In this document: positions 1 to 6,883 of the stretch, one piece after another
Layout of the letters: each line of letters begins with the position of its first letter
Position numbering within the stretch: position 1 is the first letter of the stretch
NCBI GenBank assembly: GCA_036005845.1
Contig: DASYQD010000112.1
Span: 1-9,438, forward strand
Direction: 5' to 3'
DNA from: DASYQD01 sp036005845
GTDB lineage: Bacteria; Acidobacteriota; Thermoanaerobaculia; Multivoradales; JAIOJS01
DNA length: 9,438 nt
The notes under the pieces: generated by a model
What the model saw: only the letters and a program-made list of their open reading frames with translations
What the model was told of the DNA's origin: nothing
Databases searched by the model: none
Position numbers and translations under genes: made by a program

Positions 1-1063
1 GGTCGACACGCCCGCTCTGCTCGCGCACTGGCCGACCAAGGATCCGCAACGGCCGACACGCCGCGAGCTCGAGAGCCTCAGCGACTTCCTCGCCACGCGC
101 GGAGTGGGCATCGAGCCCGACGTGACGTTCGGCGGACCTTCGCTCGCCCGCGGCCCTCGCGCCGCCCTGTTTCGGCTGCCCGGCGGCGCACGTGAGACAC
201 CCTCGGATGCCTACGGCGGGGCTGCCGTTCTCCTCCAACTCGCCGCCACCGTGGCTGCGGCCGATGGCGAGGTTTCGCCTGCCGAGCAGCGGCATCTCAG
301 CGACCACCTCCAGGCAGCGCTCCACCTCGATGGGCCCCAACGCATTCGCCTGGAGGCGCGCTTCTGCTGCCTCGCCGCCGACCCGCCGCCGCTCGGACGC
401 GCGAAGAAGAGCATCGAGCAGATCGACGTCGAGCAGCGCCATGCCCTCGGCGCCTTCCTGATCGCCCTCGCCGGCGCCGACGGGCACCTGGCGCCCGAGG
501 AGCTCAAGGTGCTGAGCAAGATCTACCCGCGGCTCGGTCTGCAGCCGGAGGCGGTCTACGCGGACGTGCACCAGCTGGTGAGCGCCCAGGTCGCCGCGGC
601 GGAAGCGCCGGTGTCCGTGCGCGCGGCCGAGCTGCCCGCCGGCTTCGCGATCCCTCGGCCCGAGCCGGAGCCAGGAAGACCGGCGGGAGTGGTGGCCCTC
701 GACCTGGTCAAGGTGCGGGCGAAGCTCGCCGAGACCGAACGGGTGTCCCAGCTCTTGGGCGAGATCTTCGTCGAGGAGGCGGTCGAGGCGCCCGCCGCGC
801 CGCCGCCGGCCGCGAGCGCGAAGGACGACGCCTTGATCCGCGGGCTCGACGGCGCGCACTCGGCGCTGCTGTTGACCCTCGCGGGTGCCGCGTCGTGGCA
901 GCGCACGCGCTTGGAGCGGCTCGCCGATCGCCTCGGCCTGCTTCCGGACGGCGCCCTTGAAGTGATCAACGAAGCGGCGTTCGCTGCATGTGGCGCACCG
1001 CTGCTCGAAGGCGAAGACCCCATCGAGCTCGACCGCGAGGTCCTGCAGGAGATGCTGGCATGA
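1..1063 (+). CDS. sngA: Shango defence protein SngA: TerB / TerB-C domain protein, 5' truncated
   Basis: The frame is open from base 2 to the TGA at 1061-1063 (353 visible residues) with no stop upstream. The gene therefore begins outside the window, and the GTG at 104 is internal. Visible residues 74-195 form a TerB-like helical domain with two acidic metal-site motifs, DGEVSPAE at 88-95 and DGHLAPEE at 160-167. A Pro/Ala-rich linker (about 196-230) leads to a TerB-C-type domain (about 235-350), with conserved-looking segments TERVSQLLGEIF (245-256), GLDGAHSALLLTLA (281-294) and LEVINEAAF (319-327). A TerB-N region would be expected upstream. TerB domains occur in tellurite- and stress-response systems, and one study of Ter proteins links them to the inner membrane. 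Here the ATPase and helicase partners point to Shango anti-phage defence rather than metal resistance. The stop overlaps the next start (ATGA). The domain call is firm; the system call rests on context. Confidence 0.85.
   Translation, partial: VDTPALLAHWPTKDPQRPTRRELESLSDFLATRGVGIEPDVTFGGPSLARGPRAALFRLPGGARETPSDAYGGAAVLLQLAATVAAADGEVSPAEQRHLSDHLQAALHLDGPQRIRLEARFCCLAADPPPLGRAKKSIEQIDVEQRHALGAFLIALAGADGHLAPEELKVLSKIYPRLGLQPEAVYADVHQLVSAQVAAAEAPVSVRAAELPAGFAIPRPEPEPGRPAGVVALDLVKVRAKLAETERVSQLLGEIFVEEAVEAPAAPPPAASAKDDALIRGLDGAHSALLLTLAGAASWQRTRLERLADRLGLLPDGALEVINEAAFAACGAPLLEGEDPIELDREVLQEMLA
1047..1051 (+). promoter_or_regulatory. Ribosome binding site of sngB
   Basis: AGGAG lies inside the end of sngA, with 8 bases before the ATG at 1060. 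It decides the sngB start: an in-frame ATG at 988 would add 24 Arg-rich residues, lacks such a site and would overlap sngA by 76 bases. The ATGA overlap suggests translational coupling. Confidence 0.75.
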
Positions 1064-2421
1064 GCGAAGCGACGGCCGGAGCCGGTCCCCAGAAGTTGCG
1101 GCCGAAGGAGCGCGACGCCATCGTCCAGTCGCTGCGCGCCGGTGTCGTGCCGCGCCGCGGCCACCAGCACATCCAGGTGGGCCGCGCCGAAGAGGTGCGC
1201 GCCCTCGTCCAGGACCTCGACCGCGTGGCCGACGGCGGCTCGGCGATCCGCTTCGTCATCGGCGAGTACGGGTCGGGGAAGACGTTTTTCCTCCACCTCG
1301 TGCGCTCGATCGGGCTCGAGAAGGGATTGGTCGCGGCGAATACCGATCTGTCGCCAAGCCGGCGGCTGCACGCGACCGGCGGCGAGGCGCGCGCGCTGTA
1401 CGCCGATTTGATGGCCAACCTGGCGACGCGCAGCAAGCCCGAGGGCAGCGCCCTGCCCAGCGTCGTCGAGCGTTTCGTCAGCTCCGCCCTCCAGCAGTCG
1501 CGCGAGCGTGCGGTGCCCACCCAGGCGGTGCTCGAGGAGCGGCTGACGTCGCTGCGCGAGCTGCCGGGCGGCTACGACTTCGCCGAGGTCGTCAGCGCCT
1601 ACTGGCGCGGTCACGACGAAGGGCACGACCGACTCAAGTCCGACGCGGTGCGTTGGCTGCGCGGCGAGTTCGCGACGCGGACCGACGCGCGCGCCGCGCT
1701 CGGCGTGCGCACCATCGTCGACGACGCCAGCATCTACGACCACCTGAAGCTCTTCGCGCGCTTCGTGCGGCTGGCGGGATACGGCGGCCTCGTCGTCTGC
1801 TTCGACGAGATGGTCAACCTCTACAAACTCGCCAATACCCGGGCACGCAACGCTAACTACGAGCTGCTGCTGCGCATCGTCAACGACAGCTTGCAGGGCA
1901 CTGCCGTCGGGCTTGCGGTGCTTCTCGGCGGCACGCCGGACTTCCTGATGGACCCGCGTAAAGGCCTCTACAGCTACGAGGCCCTGCAGTCGCGGTTGGC
2001 GCAGAACCGGTTCGCGGCCGACGGCCTGCGCGATCTGAGCGGGCCGGTCGTGCCGCTCGCGGCGCTCAGCCCCGAGGAACTCTTCGTGCTGCTGCGCAAC
2101 CTGCGCCACGTCTATGCCGGCGGCGATCCAGCCGCCTACCTGCTCCCCGACGAAGGCCTGGTCGCGTTCATGGAGCACTGCTCGCGCCGAATCGGCGACG
2201 CCTACTTCCGCACGCCGCGGAGCACCATCCGCGCCTTCCTCGAGCTCTTGGCGGTGCTCGAGCAGAACCCAGGCGCGGATTGGGCGGCGATCCTGGGCAC
2301 GGTGGAGCTGGCGCCCGAAACGAACCCCGACCTCGCTCCGCTGGAGGACGAACCCGTGGCCGGCGGCGATGCCGCGGCGTCCTTGGGCGACGCGGACGAC
2401 CTCGCCTCCTTCCGGCTCTGA
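1060..2421 (+). CDS. sngB: Shango defence protein SngB: BrxD/DUF2791-like P-loop ATPase
   Basis: This is a 453-residue protein. A P-loop (Walker A) GEYGSGKT is at residues 68-75, and a Walker B strand GLVVCFDE is at 243-250 ending in the Asp-Glu pair. The region after Walker B (MVNLYKL, 251-257; RNANYELLLRIVNDSLQG, 263-280; LLGGTPDF, 288-295; SRLAQNRF, 311-318) resembles the DUF2791 family, which includes BrxD of type 2 BREX and the Shango ATPase. The N-terminal segment GHQHIQVGR (34-42) precedes the P-loop as in that family. The Asp/Ala-rich last 30 residues look disordered. It has no signal peptide or membrane segment, so it is cytoplasmic. It sits between a TerB protein and an Lhr-like helicase, and probably supplies ATP-dependent assembly or DNA engagement for the complex. 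That role is inferred. The ATG at 1060 is chosen from the ribosome site and the 4-base overlap with sngA. Confidence 0.88.
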   Translation: MSEATAGAGPQKLRPKERDAIVQSLRAGVVPRRGHQHIQVGRAEEVRALVQDLDRVADGGSAIRFVIGEYGSGKTFFLHLVRSIGLEKGLVAANTDLSPSRRLHATGGEARALYADLMANLATRSKPEGSALPSVVERFVSSALQQSRERAVPTQAVLEERLTSLRELPGGYDFAEVVSAYWRGHDEGHDRLKSDAVRWLRGEFATRTDARAALGVRTIVDDASIYDHLKLFARFVRLAGYGGLVVCFDEMVNLYKLANTRARNANYELLLRIVNDSLQGTAVGLAVLLGGTPDFLMDPRKGLYSYEALQSRLAQNRFAADGLRDLSGPVVPLAALSPEELFVLLRNLRHVYAGGDPAAYLLPDEGLVAFMEHCSRRIGDAYFRTPRSTIRAFLELLAVLEQNPGADWAAILGTVELAPETNPDLAPLEDEPVAGGDAAASLGDADDLASFRL

Positions 2422-2432
2422 CGCGCGCGCGG

Positions 2433-4190
2433 ATGGAGTCGAACTCCTTCCATCGCCTTCATCCGCGCCTCCAGCGCTGGATCTGGCGCACCGGGTGGTC
2501 CGAGCTGCGCGACGTGCAGGAGCTGGCGATCCCGGCCATCCTCGACCAGCAGCTCGACGTCCTCATCGCCGCCGCCACCGCCGGCGGCAAGACGGAAGCC
2601 GCGTTCCTGCCATTGCTGAGCCACCTCGTCGAGGACGCCGGCGGCAGCGTGCGCGTGCTGTATGTCAGCCCGCTGCGGGCGCTCATCAACGACCAGTTCC
2701 GGCGTCTCGATCCGCTGTGCGAGGAGCTCGGCGTGCCGGTGCACCGCTGGCACGGCGACGTGGGCGCCGCCCACAAGCGGCGCCTGCGCGAGCGGCCGGA
2801 GGGCATTCTCATCATCACTCCCGAGTCGCTGGAGGCGTTGTTCGTCCTCCGCGGCCACGAGATCGGACGGCTCTTCGCTCGCCTCGACCGCGTGGTGGTG
2901 GACGAGCTGCACGTCTTCCTCGGCAGCGAGCGCGGCGCGCAGCTGCAGTCGCTCCTCCACCGCGTCGAGCTCTTGGTGCGGCGCCGCGTGAGCCGCATCG
3001 GCCTCTCGGCGACGCTCGGCGATCTCGACCTCGCCTGCCAGTTCTTGCGACCCGGCGGCGGCGACGCGGTACGGCGAATCGAGTCGAAGGCGCCGGGTCA
3101 AGAGCTGCGGCTGCAGGTGCGCGGCTATCGGGTCGCGGCGCCGCCGCGTAGTCCGCGGGAAGGGGCGGTTGAGGCGGCAGTCGCGGACGCCGCGGAGCCG
3201 ACGGGTGAAGGACTGCAGGCCATCGCCGGCCACCTGTTCGACCACCTGCGCGGCGGTCACCACCTGATCTTCGCCAACGCCCGCGCGCGCGTGGAAGTGC
3301 TCGCGGACATCCTGCGCCGCCGCTGCGAAGCCCACCAGGTGCCCAACGAGTTCTGGCCGCATCACGGGAACCTTTCGAAGTCGCTGCGCGAGGAGGCCGA
3401 AGCGGCCATCCGCGACCCCAGCCGACCGGCGAGCGCGGTGTGCACGTCGACGCTCGAACTCGGCATCGACGTGGGCGCCATCAAGAGCGTGGCGCAGATC
3501 GGCGTGCCGCCCTCCGTCGCCAGCCTGCGGCAGCGCCTCGGCCGCTCCGGCCGCGGCGGCGATCCCGGCATCCTCCGGGTCTACGTGTTGGAGCGCGCGC
3601 TCGACGAGCGCACGCCGCCACACGACAGCTTGCGATCCGAGCTCGTGCAATCGACCGCGACCTTCCTCGAAGGCACGGGAGCCCACGTCCACGAGCGGGT
3701 TCGCCGCGAGATGTTGCGCATCTACATGAGCGCTGACCTGCCGCGCTATCTGGACGCCGCCGCGCGCGAGCTGTTGGGTGAAGCGCGCGGGAATTTCTAC
3801 CGGCATCGGCTTCACGAGCGCTCTTTGGTCGGCGACGGCGACAGGACGATCTGGTTCCCCTGGACCGGCGACCGTGTCCTCGACACGCTGGTTGTGTGGG
3901 CAGCGGCTGCCGGGATCGAGGTGACGCGAGAAGGAGTAGCCCTCGTCTTCGAGGCGATGGATTCGCAGCTCGTGCGCAGCGCGATGGGCCGTTTGCTGGA
4001 ACAACCGGCTCCCGATCCGGTCGTGCTTGCGGCCGGAGTGTCGAACCTGGAGCGCGAGAAGTTTCATCGCTGGCTGCGACGCGACTTACTGGCGACTGAC
4101 TTCGCCTCCGGGGTGCTCGACGTCGATGGGGCGGCCGCCGCGTTGCGCGGGCTGGCGACCGCCGAGGAGTCGCTCGAGGTCCCAGAGTGA
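2433..4190 (+). CDS. sngC: Shango defence protein SngC: Lhr/BrxHI-like superfamily 2 DEAD/DEAH helicase
   Basis: This 585-residue protein shows the full superfamily 2 helicase motif set. The Q-motif region has Gln29. Motif I is AATAGGKTE (47-55), Ia VSPLRALINDQ (78-88), Ib ITPESLE (128-134), II DELH (157-160) and III LSATLG (191-196). Motif IV is LIFANARARVE (278-288), followed by a PHHGNLSK segment (309-316). Motif V is STLELGIDVG (339-348) and VI QRLGRSGRGG (367-376). The pattern fits Lhr-like and BrxHI helicases, which move on nucleic acid using ATP. The C-terminal 200 residues contain no cysteines, so there is no zinc-binding MZB/DUF1998 module, and the protein is much shorter than true Lhr. 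It starts 11 bases after the sngB stop without a clear ribosome site, so coupled translation is likely. The ATG at 2433 is the first start after sngB and leaves a short lead into the helicase core. The helicase call is very secure. Confidence 0.9.
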   Translation: MESNSFHRLHPRLQRWIWRTGWSELRDVQELAIPAILDQQLDVLIAAATAGGKTEAAFLPLLSHLVEDAGGSVRVLYVSPLRALINDQFRRLDPLCEELGVPVHRWHGDVGAAHKRRLRERPEGILIITPESLEALFVLRGHEIGRLFARLDRVVVDELHVFLGSERGAQLQSLLHRVELLVRRRVSRIGLSATLGDLDLACQFLRPGGGDAVRRIESKAPGQELRLQVRGYRVAAPPRSPREGAVEAAVADAAEPTGEGLQAIAGHLFDHLRGGHHLIFANARARVEVLADILRRRCEAHQVPNEFWPHHGNLSKSLREEAEAAIRDPSRPASAVCTSTLELGIDVGAIKSVAQIGVPPSVASLRQRLGRSGRGGDPGILRVYVLERALDERTPPHDSLRSELVQSTATFLEGTGAHVHERVRREMLRIYMSADLPRYLDAAARELLGEARGNFYRHRLHERSLVGDGDRTIWFPWTGDRVLDTLVVWAAAAGIEVTREGVALVFEAMDSQLVRSAMGRLLEQPAPDPVVLAAGVSNLEREKFHRWLRRDLLATDFASGVLDVDGAAAALRGLATAEESLEVPE

Positions 4191-4219
4191 CCCGCCGCAG
4201 CGCCCGTCCGCGAGTGCGC

Positions 4220-4225
4220 TAGCCT
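4220..4225 (+). promoter_or_regulatory. Candidate -10 element for a leaderless receptor transcript
   Basis: TAGCCT (TAnnnT type) lies exactly six bases before the GTG at 4232, the spacing expected when transcription starts at the first base of the start codon. No convincing -35 hexamer is visible 15-19 bases upstream. The same arrangement occurs before the lipoprotein gene at 6884. The 41-bp gap after sngC shows no terminator hairpin, so read-through from the sng operon is also possible. Confidence 0.35.
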
Positions 4226-4231
4226 GGAGTG

Positions 4232-6292
4232 GTGCGATGGGTGGTGGCGGGGACGTTGCTGGTCGTGAGCATGTCGCCGGCGCTCGGCGAGGCGCGGCCG
4301 GCGCCGACGCCGGCGCTCGCGGAGGAGATCACGGTCACCGCCACCGGCGTCGAGAGCCGGCTCGCCGAAGTGCCGGCGGCGGTGACGGTGCTCGACGCCG
4401 AGGACCTCGCTGCGGCGCCGGGGCTGGCGCTCGACGACGTGCTGCGGCAGGTGCCGGGGTTCACGTTGTTCCGGCGCTCGGGAAGCCGCACGGCGAACCC
4501 GACGACGCAGGGGCCGTCGCTGCGCGGCGTGGGCGGCTCGGGCGCGAGCCGTGCGCTGGTGCTCGGCGATGGGATCCCGCTCAACGATCCGTTCGGCGGC
4601 TGGGTGGCGTGGGGGCGGGTGCCGCGGCTGGCGCTGCAGCAGGTCGAGGTGCTGCGCGGCGGCGCCAGCGACCTCTACGGAACCGGCGCGCTCGCCGGCG
4701 TCGTGCAGCTCCTGCGGCGGCCGATCACTCCGGGCGCGTGGGCGGCTGAGGGCTCGGCCGGCAACGAGAGCACGGCGTCGGCCGATCTCTGGAGCGCCGC
4801 GCGCCGCAGCGCGTGGGGCGGTGCGCTGGCGGCGGAGCGCGTCACCACCGCGGGCGCCGTGCCGGTCGCTCGCGACGAGCGCGGCGCGGTCGACGTCGCC
4901 GCCGGCGGCCATCACACCAGCGCCGAGCTGACGGTCGAGCGCGCACCGCCCGCCGACGCCTCGGCGGCCGGTACGTTCGCAAACTCGCGCCTCTTCGCAC
5001 GCGGCGGCAGCTTCGAGGAGCGCCGCGCCAACGGCACGCCGCAGCAGACGAACAGCACCTGGCTGCGCGAGGCGGCGCTCGGCGCCGACGTTCCGGCGCT
5101 GGGCGGCGACGCGGCGCTACGCCTCTGGGCGACGCGCGAGCGCTACTTCCAGACCTTCAGCGTCGTCGCCGCGGACCGCGACAGCGAGGTGATGAACCGC
5201 GACCAGCGCGTGCCCTCGCGGGTGCGCGGCGCGAGCGGGCGGTGGAGACGCTCGCTCGGCGGCAGCACGACCCTGCTCGCCGGCATCGAAGCGCGGCGCA
5301 CGCGCGGCGAGAGCGACGAGCGGCTCTTCACCGCCGGCCGCATCGTGCCGAGCAGCAGTGGCGGCCGCCAGGACCTCGACGGCGCCTATGTGGAGACGCT
5401 CCTCGCTCCCGCGCGGCGCTGGAGCTTCGCCGCCGGCCTGCGCGGCGACGGCTGGCGTAATGTGTCGAACCCCGGCTCCGGCGGTGCGCCGGGCGTGCGC
5501 ACACGGCGCGACGCGCAGGCCCTCTCGCCGCGCCTCAGCGCCCGCTGCCAGGCCAGCGAGGCCTGGTCGCTCGACCTCGCCGGCTACCGTTCCTTCCGCG
5601 CGCCGACGCTCAACGAGCTCTACCGCGGCTTCCGCGTCGGCAACGCGGTCACCGATCCCAACCCACGCCTCGGGCCCGAGCGCCTGCGCGGCGCCGAGCT
5701 GGGCATCGGCTGGATGCCGCGCTCCGCTACCGGCGGCGCCAACGCGCGCCTCCGCGCTTCGCTGTTCTCGATGGACCTCGAAGACACGATCGCCAACGTC
5801 ACCATCTCGACGACGCCGGAGCTCGTCCGCCGCCGGCGCGAGAACCTCGGCCGCACGCGCGCCCGCGGCGCCGAGCTCGAAGGCGAGGCGCAGCCCTGGC
5901 GCCGCCTCACCGTCGCCGGCTCGTGGCTGCTCGTCGACAGCACCGTGCGCAGCTTCGCCGCCGACCCGGCGCTCGCCGGCAAGCGCGTGCCGCAGGTGCC
6001 GCGCGCCCAGGCGTCGCTGTCGTTCGGCTGGCACGGCGACGCGGCCACCGCCACGCTCGCCGCGCGCTGGAGCGCCAGCTCCTTCGAGGACGACCGCAAC
6101 ACCGCCGCTCTCGACCGCTTCACGCTCGTCGACGCCGAAGTCGCCCACGGGCTGCGCCGCGGCCTCACGGCCTTCGTCGCCGTCGAAAACCTTCTCGACG
6201 AAGAGTACGTCGTCGGCCGCGCCGGCGTCACCACCGTCGGCACGCCGCGGCTCGTTCGCGTCGGCATTCGCCTCGCGCGCGGCGGCGCCTAA
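4232..6292 (+). CDS. TonB-dependent outer-membrane receptor, substrate unknown
   Basis: This 686-residue protein has a short hydrophobic signal peptide (about 1-20, Arg at position 2). A TonB-box-like segment EEITVTA follows at about 31-37. The plug domain is at about 44-165, with LDDVLRQVPGFTLF near 67-80, SLRGVGGSGASRALVLGDG near 96-114, and VEVLRGGASDLYGTGALAG near 138-156. The remainder is a beta-barrel ending in ENLLDEEYVVGRAG and a last strand RLVRVGIRLA. Such receptors import siderophores, cobalamin or glycans using TonB-ExbB-ExbD energy; nothing here identifies the ligand, though the plug recalls BtuB-like members. Unusually, the protein does not end in an aromatic residue but runs on to Arg-Gly-Gly-Ala. 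GTG at 4229 (one residue longer) and GTG at 4241 are alternative starts; 4232 is preferred from the -10 spacing. It is probably a separate unit from the defence operon, and its stop overlaps the convergent DUF421 stop. Confidence 0.9.
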   Translation: MRWVVAGTLLVVSMSPALGEARPAPTPALAEEITVTATGVESRLAEVPAAVTVLDAEDLAAAPGLALDDVLRQVPGFTLFRRSGSRTANPTTQGPSLRGVGGSGASRALVLGDGIPLNDPFGGWVAWGRVPRLALQQVEVLRGGASDLYGTGALAGVVQLLRRPITPGAWAAEGSAGNESTASADLWSAARRSAWGGALAAERVTTAGAVPVARDERGAVDVAAGGHHTSAELTVERAPPADASAAGTFANSRLFARGGSFEERRANGTPQQTNSTWLREAALGADVPALGGDAALRLWATRERYFQTFSVVAADRDSEVMNRDQRVPSRVRGASGRWRRSLGGSTTLLAGIEARRTRGESDERLFTAGRIVPSSSGGRQDLDGAYVETLLAPARRWSFAAGLRGDGWRNVSNPGSGGAPGVRTRRDAQALSPRLSARCQASEAWSLDLAGYRSFRAPTLNELYRGFRVGNAVTDPNPRLGPERLRGAELGIGWMPRSATGGANARLRASLFSMDLEDTIANVTISTTPELVRRRRENLGRTRARGAELEGEAQPWRRLTVAGSWLLVDSTVRSFAADPALAGKRVPQVPRAQASLSFGWHGDAATATLAARWSASSFEDDRNTAALDRFTLVDAEVAHGLRRGLTAFVAVENLLDEEYVVGRAGVTTVGTPRLVRVGIRLARGGA

Positions 6293-6792
6293 TCGCCTCG
6301 CCTGACGACGGAAATCTTTCCACTGCGCTCGAGCCGCGCGCTGGCCACCTGTGCGACGTCCGCGACGCCTTCTTCGCGCAAGGCCTCGTCGAGATCGTGG
6401 ACGGTGATCGCGCTGCGCCGCATCTGATCGTCGATGGCCCTGCCGTCGCGCACCAGGTCGCGCGGCTTGCCCTTGACCACCAGGCCGAAGAGGTGCGAGC
6501 GCAAGGCGGCTTCGGCGACCAGCCAGTGGAGCGCCACCAGCACGCCGCTGGCGACGAGTGTCGGCAGGAAGGGCGCCGTGCCGCTGACGGCGCGGCTCGC
6601 CACCGAGCCGAGGACGATGGCGAGCACCATGTCGAAGGCCGTGCTGCGGCCGACGAAGCGCCGGTGGCCGAGGCGCACGAGCAGCAACAGCGCGCCGTAG
6701 ACGACGACCGCGCGCGCCGCCATCTGCCCCGACGACAGCGTGTCGGCCTTCTCCTGCAGCCCCAGCACCGCGTCGATCGAGGGCCAGGTCAT
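6289..6792 (-). CDS. DUF421 (YetF-like) small membrane protein
   Basis: This 167-residue protein matches the DUF421/YetF family in pattern. Three hydrophobic segments lie at about residues 24-41, 53-69 and 77-94, with GRSTAFDMVLAIVLGSVASR (48-67) as the family hallmark in and before the second. The cytoplasmic domain has LVVKGKPRDLVRDGR (104-118), MRRSAITVHDLDEALRE (124-140) and ARLERSGKISVV (152-163). YetF-type proteins are conserved membrane proteins of poorly known function, some linked to stress or spore physiology in Bacillus. The ATG at 6792 is preferred over one 10 codons upstream because a GGGAG ribosome site lies 8 bases before it. At 167 residues it is the short form of the family, not obviously truncated. 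It is transcribed divergently from the lipoprotein gene, and its TAG stop shares 4 bp with the receptor's TAA. Confidence 0.88.
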   Translation of the reverse strand: MTWPSIDAVLGLQEKADTLSSGQMAARAVVVYGALLLLVRLGHRRFVGRSTAFDMVLAIVLGSVASRAVSGTAPFLPTLVASGVLVALHWLVAEAALRSHLFGLVVKGKPRDLVRDGRAIDDQMRRSAITVHDLDEALREEGVADVAQVASARLERSGKISVVRRGD

Positions 6793-6800
6793 CAGCGACG

Positions 6801-6805
6801 CTCCC
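6801..6805 (-). promoter_or_regulatory. Ribosome binding site of the DUF421 gene
   Basis: On the minus strand GGGAG precedes the ATG at 6792 by 8 bases. It selects this start over the ATG at 6822. Confidence 0.6.
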
Positions 6806-6871
6806 GCGCCGCGCGCGAGCAATCCGCATGCCCCGAGCGGCGAGAGCGACCGGCGCGAGCGGAGGATTGGC

Positions 6872-6877
6872 TACGAT
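6872..6877 (+). promoter_or_regulatory. Candidate -10 element for a leaderless lipoprotein transcript
   Basis: TACGAT keeps the TAnnnT core and ends exactly six bases before the ATG at 6884, predicting transcription from the first base of that start codon. It has no recognisable -35. It mirrors the TAGCCT-N6-GTG arrangement at 4220. An alternative reading is that the GGAGG at 6861-6865 serves an ATG at 6876 in another frame. Confidence 0.4.
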
Positions 6878-6883
6878 GCCGCG

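Larger units (their letters stand above)
6793..6883. other. Divergent intergenic region between DUF421 and lipoprotein genes
   Basis: These 91 bases must hold the promoters of both flanking genes. On the plus side a TACGAT hexamer at 6872-6877 is the best promoter element, and a GGAGG lies at 6861-6865. On the minus side only the ribosome site at 6801-6805 is clear; no good -10/-35 pair was found. No inverted-repeat operator was recognised. Confidence 0.6.

Noticed and set aside
1..1063. Tellurite resistance operon, because of the TerB domain
   Set aside because: No TerC, TerD or TerZ-type partner is visible, and the TerB/TerB-C architecture next to a DUF2791-like ATPase and Lhr-like helicase fits Shango instead.
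556..2178. Minus-strand open frame of 540 codons opposite sngA and sngB
   Set aside because: It is rich in Arg, Ala, Gln and His with no recognisable domain, and lies opposite two clearly real genes; in GC-rich DNA such frames arise from codon bias.
2202..4067. Minus-strand open frame of 621 codons opposite sngC
   Set aside because: The plus strand there carries an intact helicase motif set; the opposite frame shows no domain and is a codon-bias shadow.
1060..4190. Type 2 BREX system
   Set aside because: The ATPase and helicase are related to BrxD and BrxHI, but no BrxC, PglZ, PglX-like methylase or BrxA/B gene is in the window; a TerB protein leads the operon.
1..4190. Recent horizontal transfer of the sng operon judged by codon use
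   Set aside because: One hand-counted stretch near the end of sngC has 34 of 40 codons ending in G or C against 38 of 39 in a receptor stretch, but the start of sngC is as GC-rich as the receptor; the signal is uneven and too weak without a full calculation.
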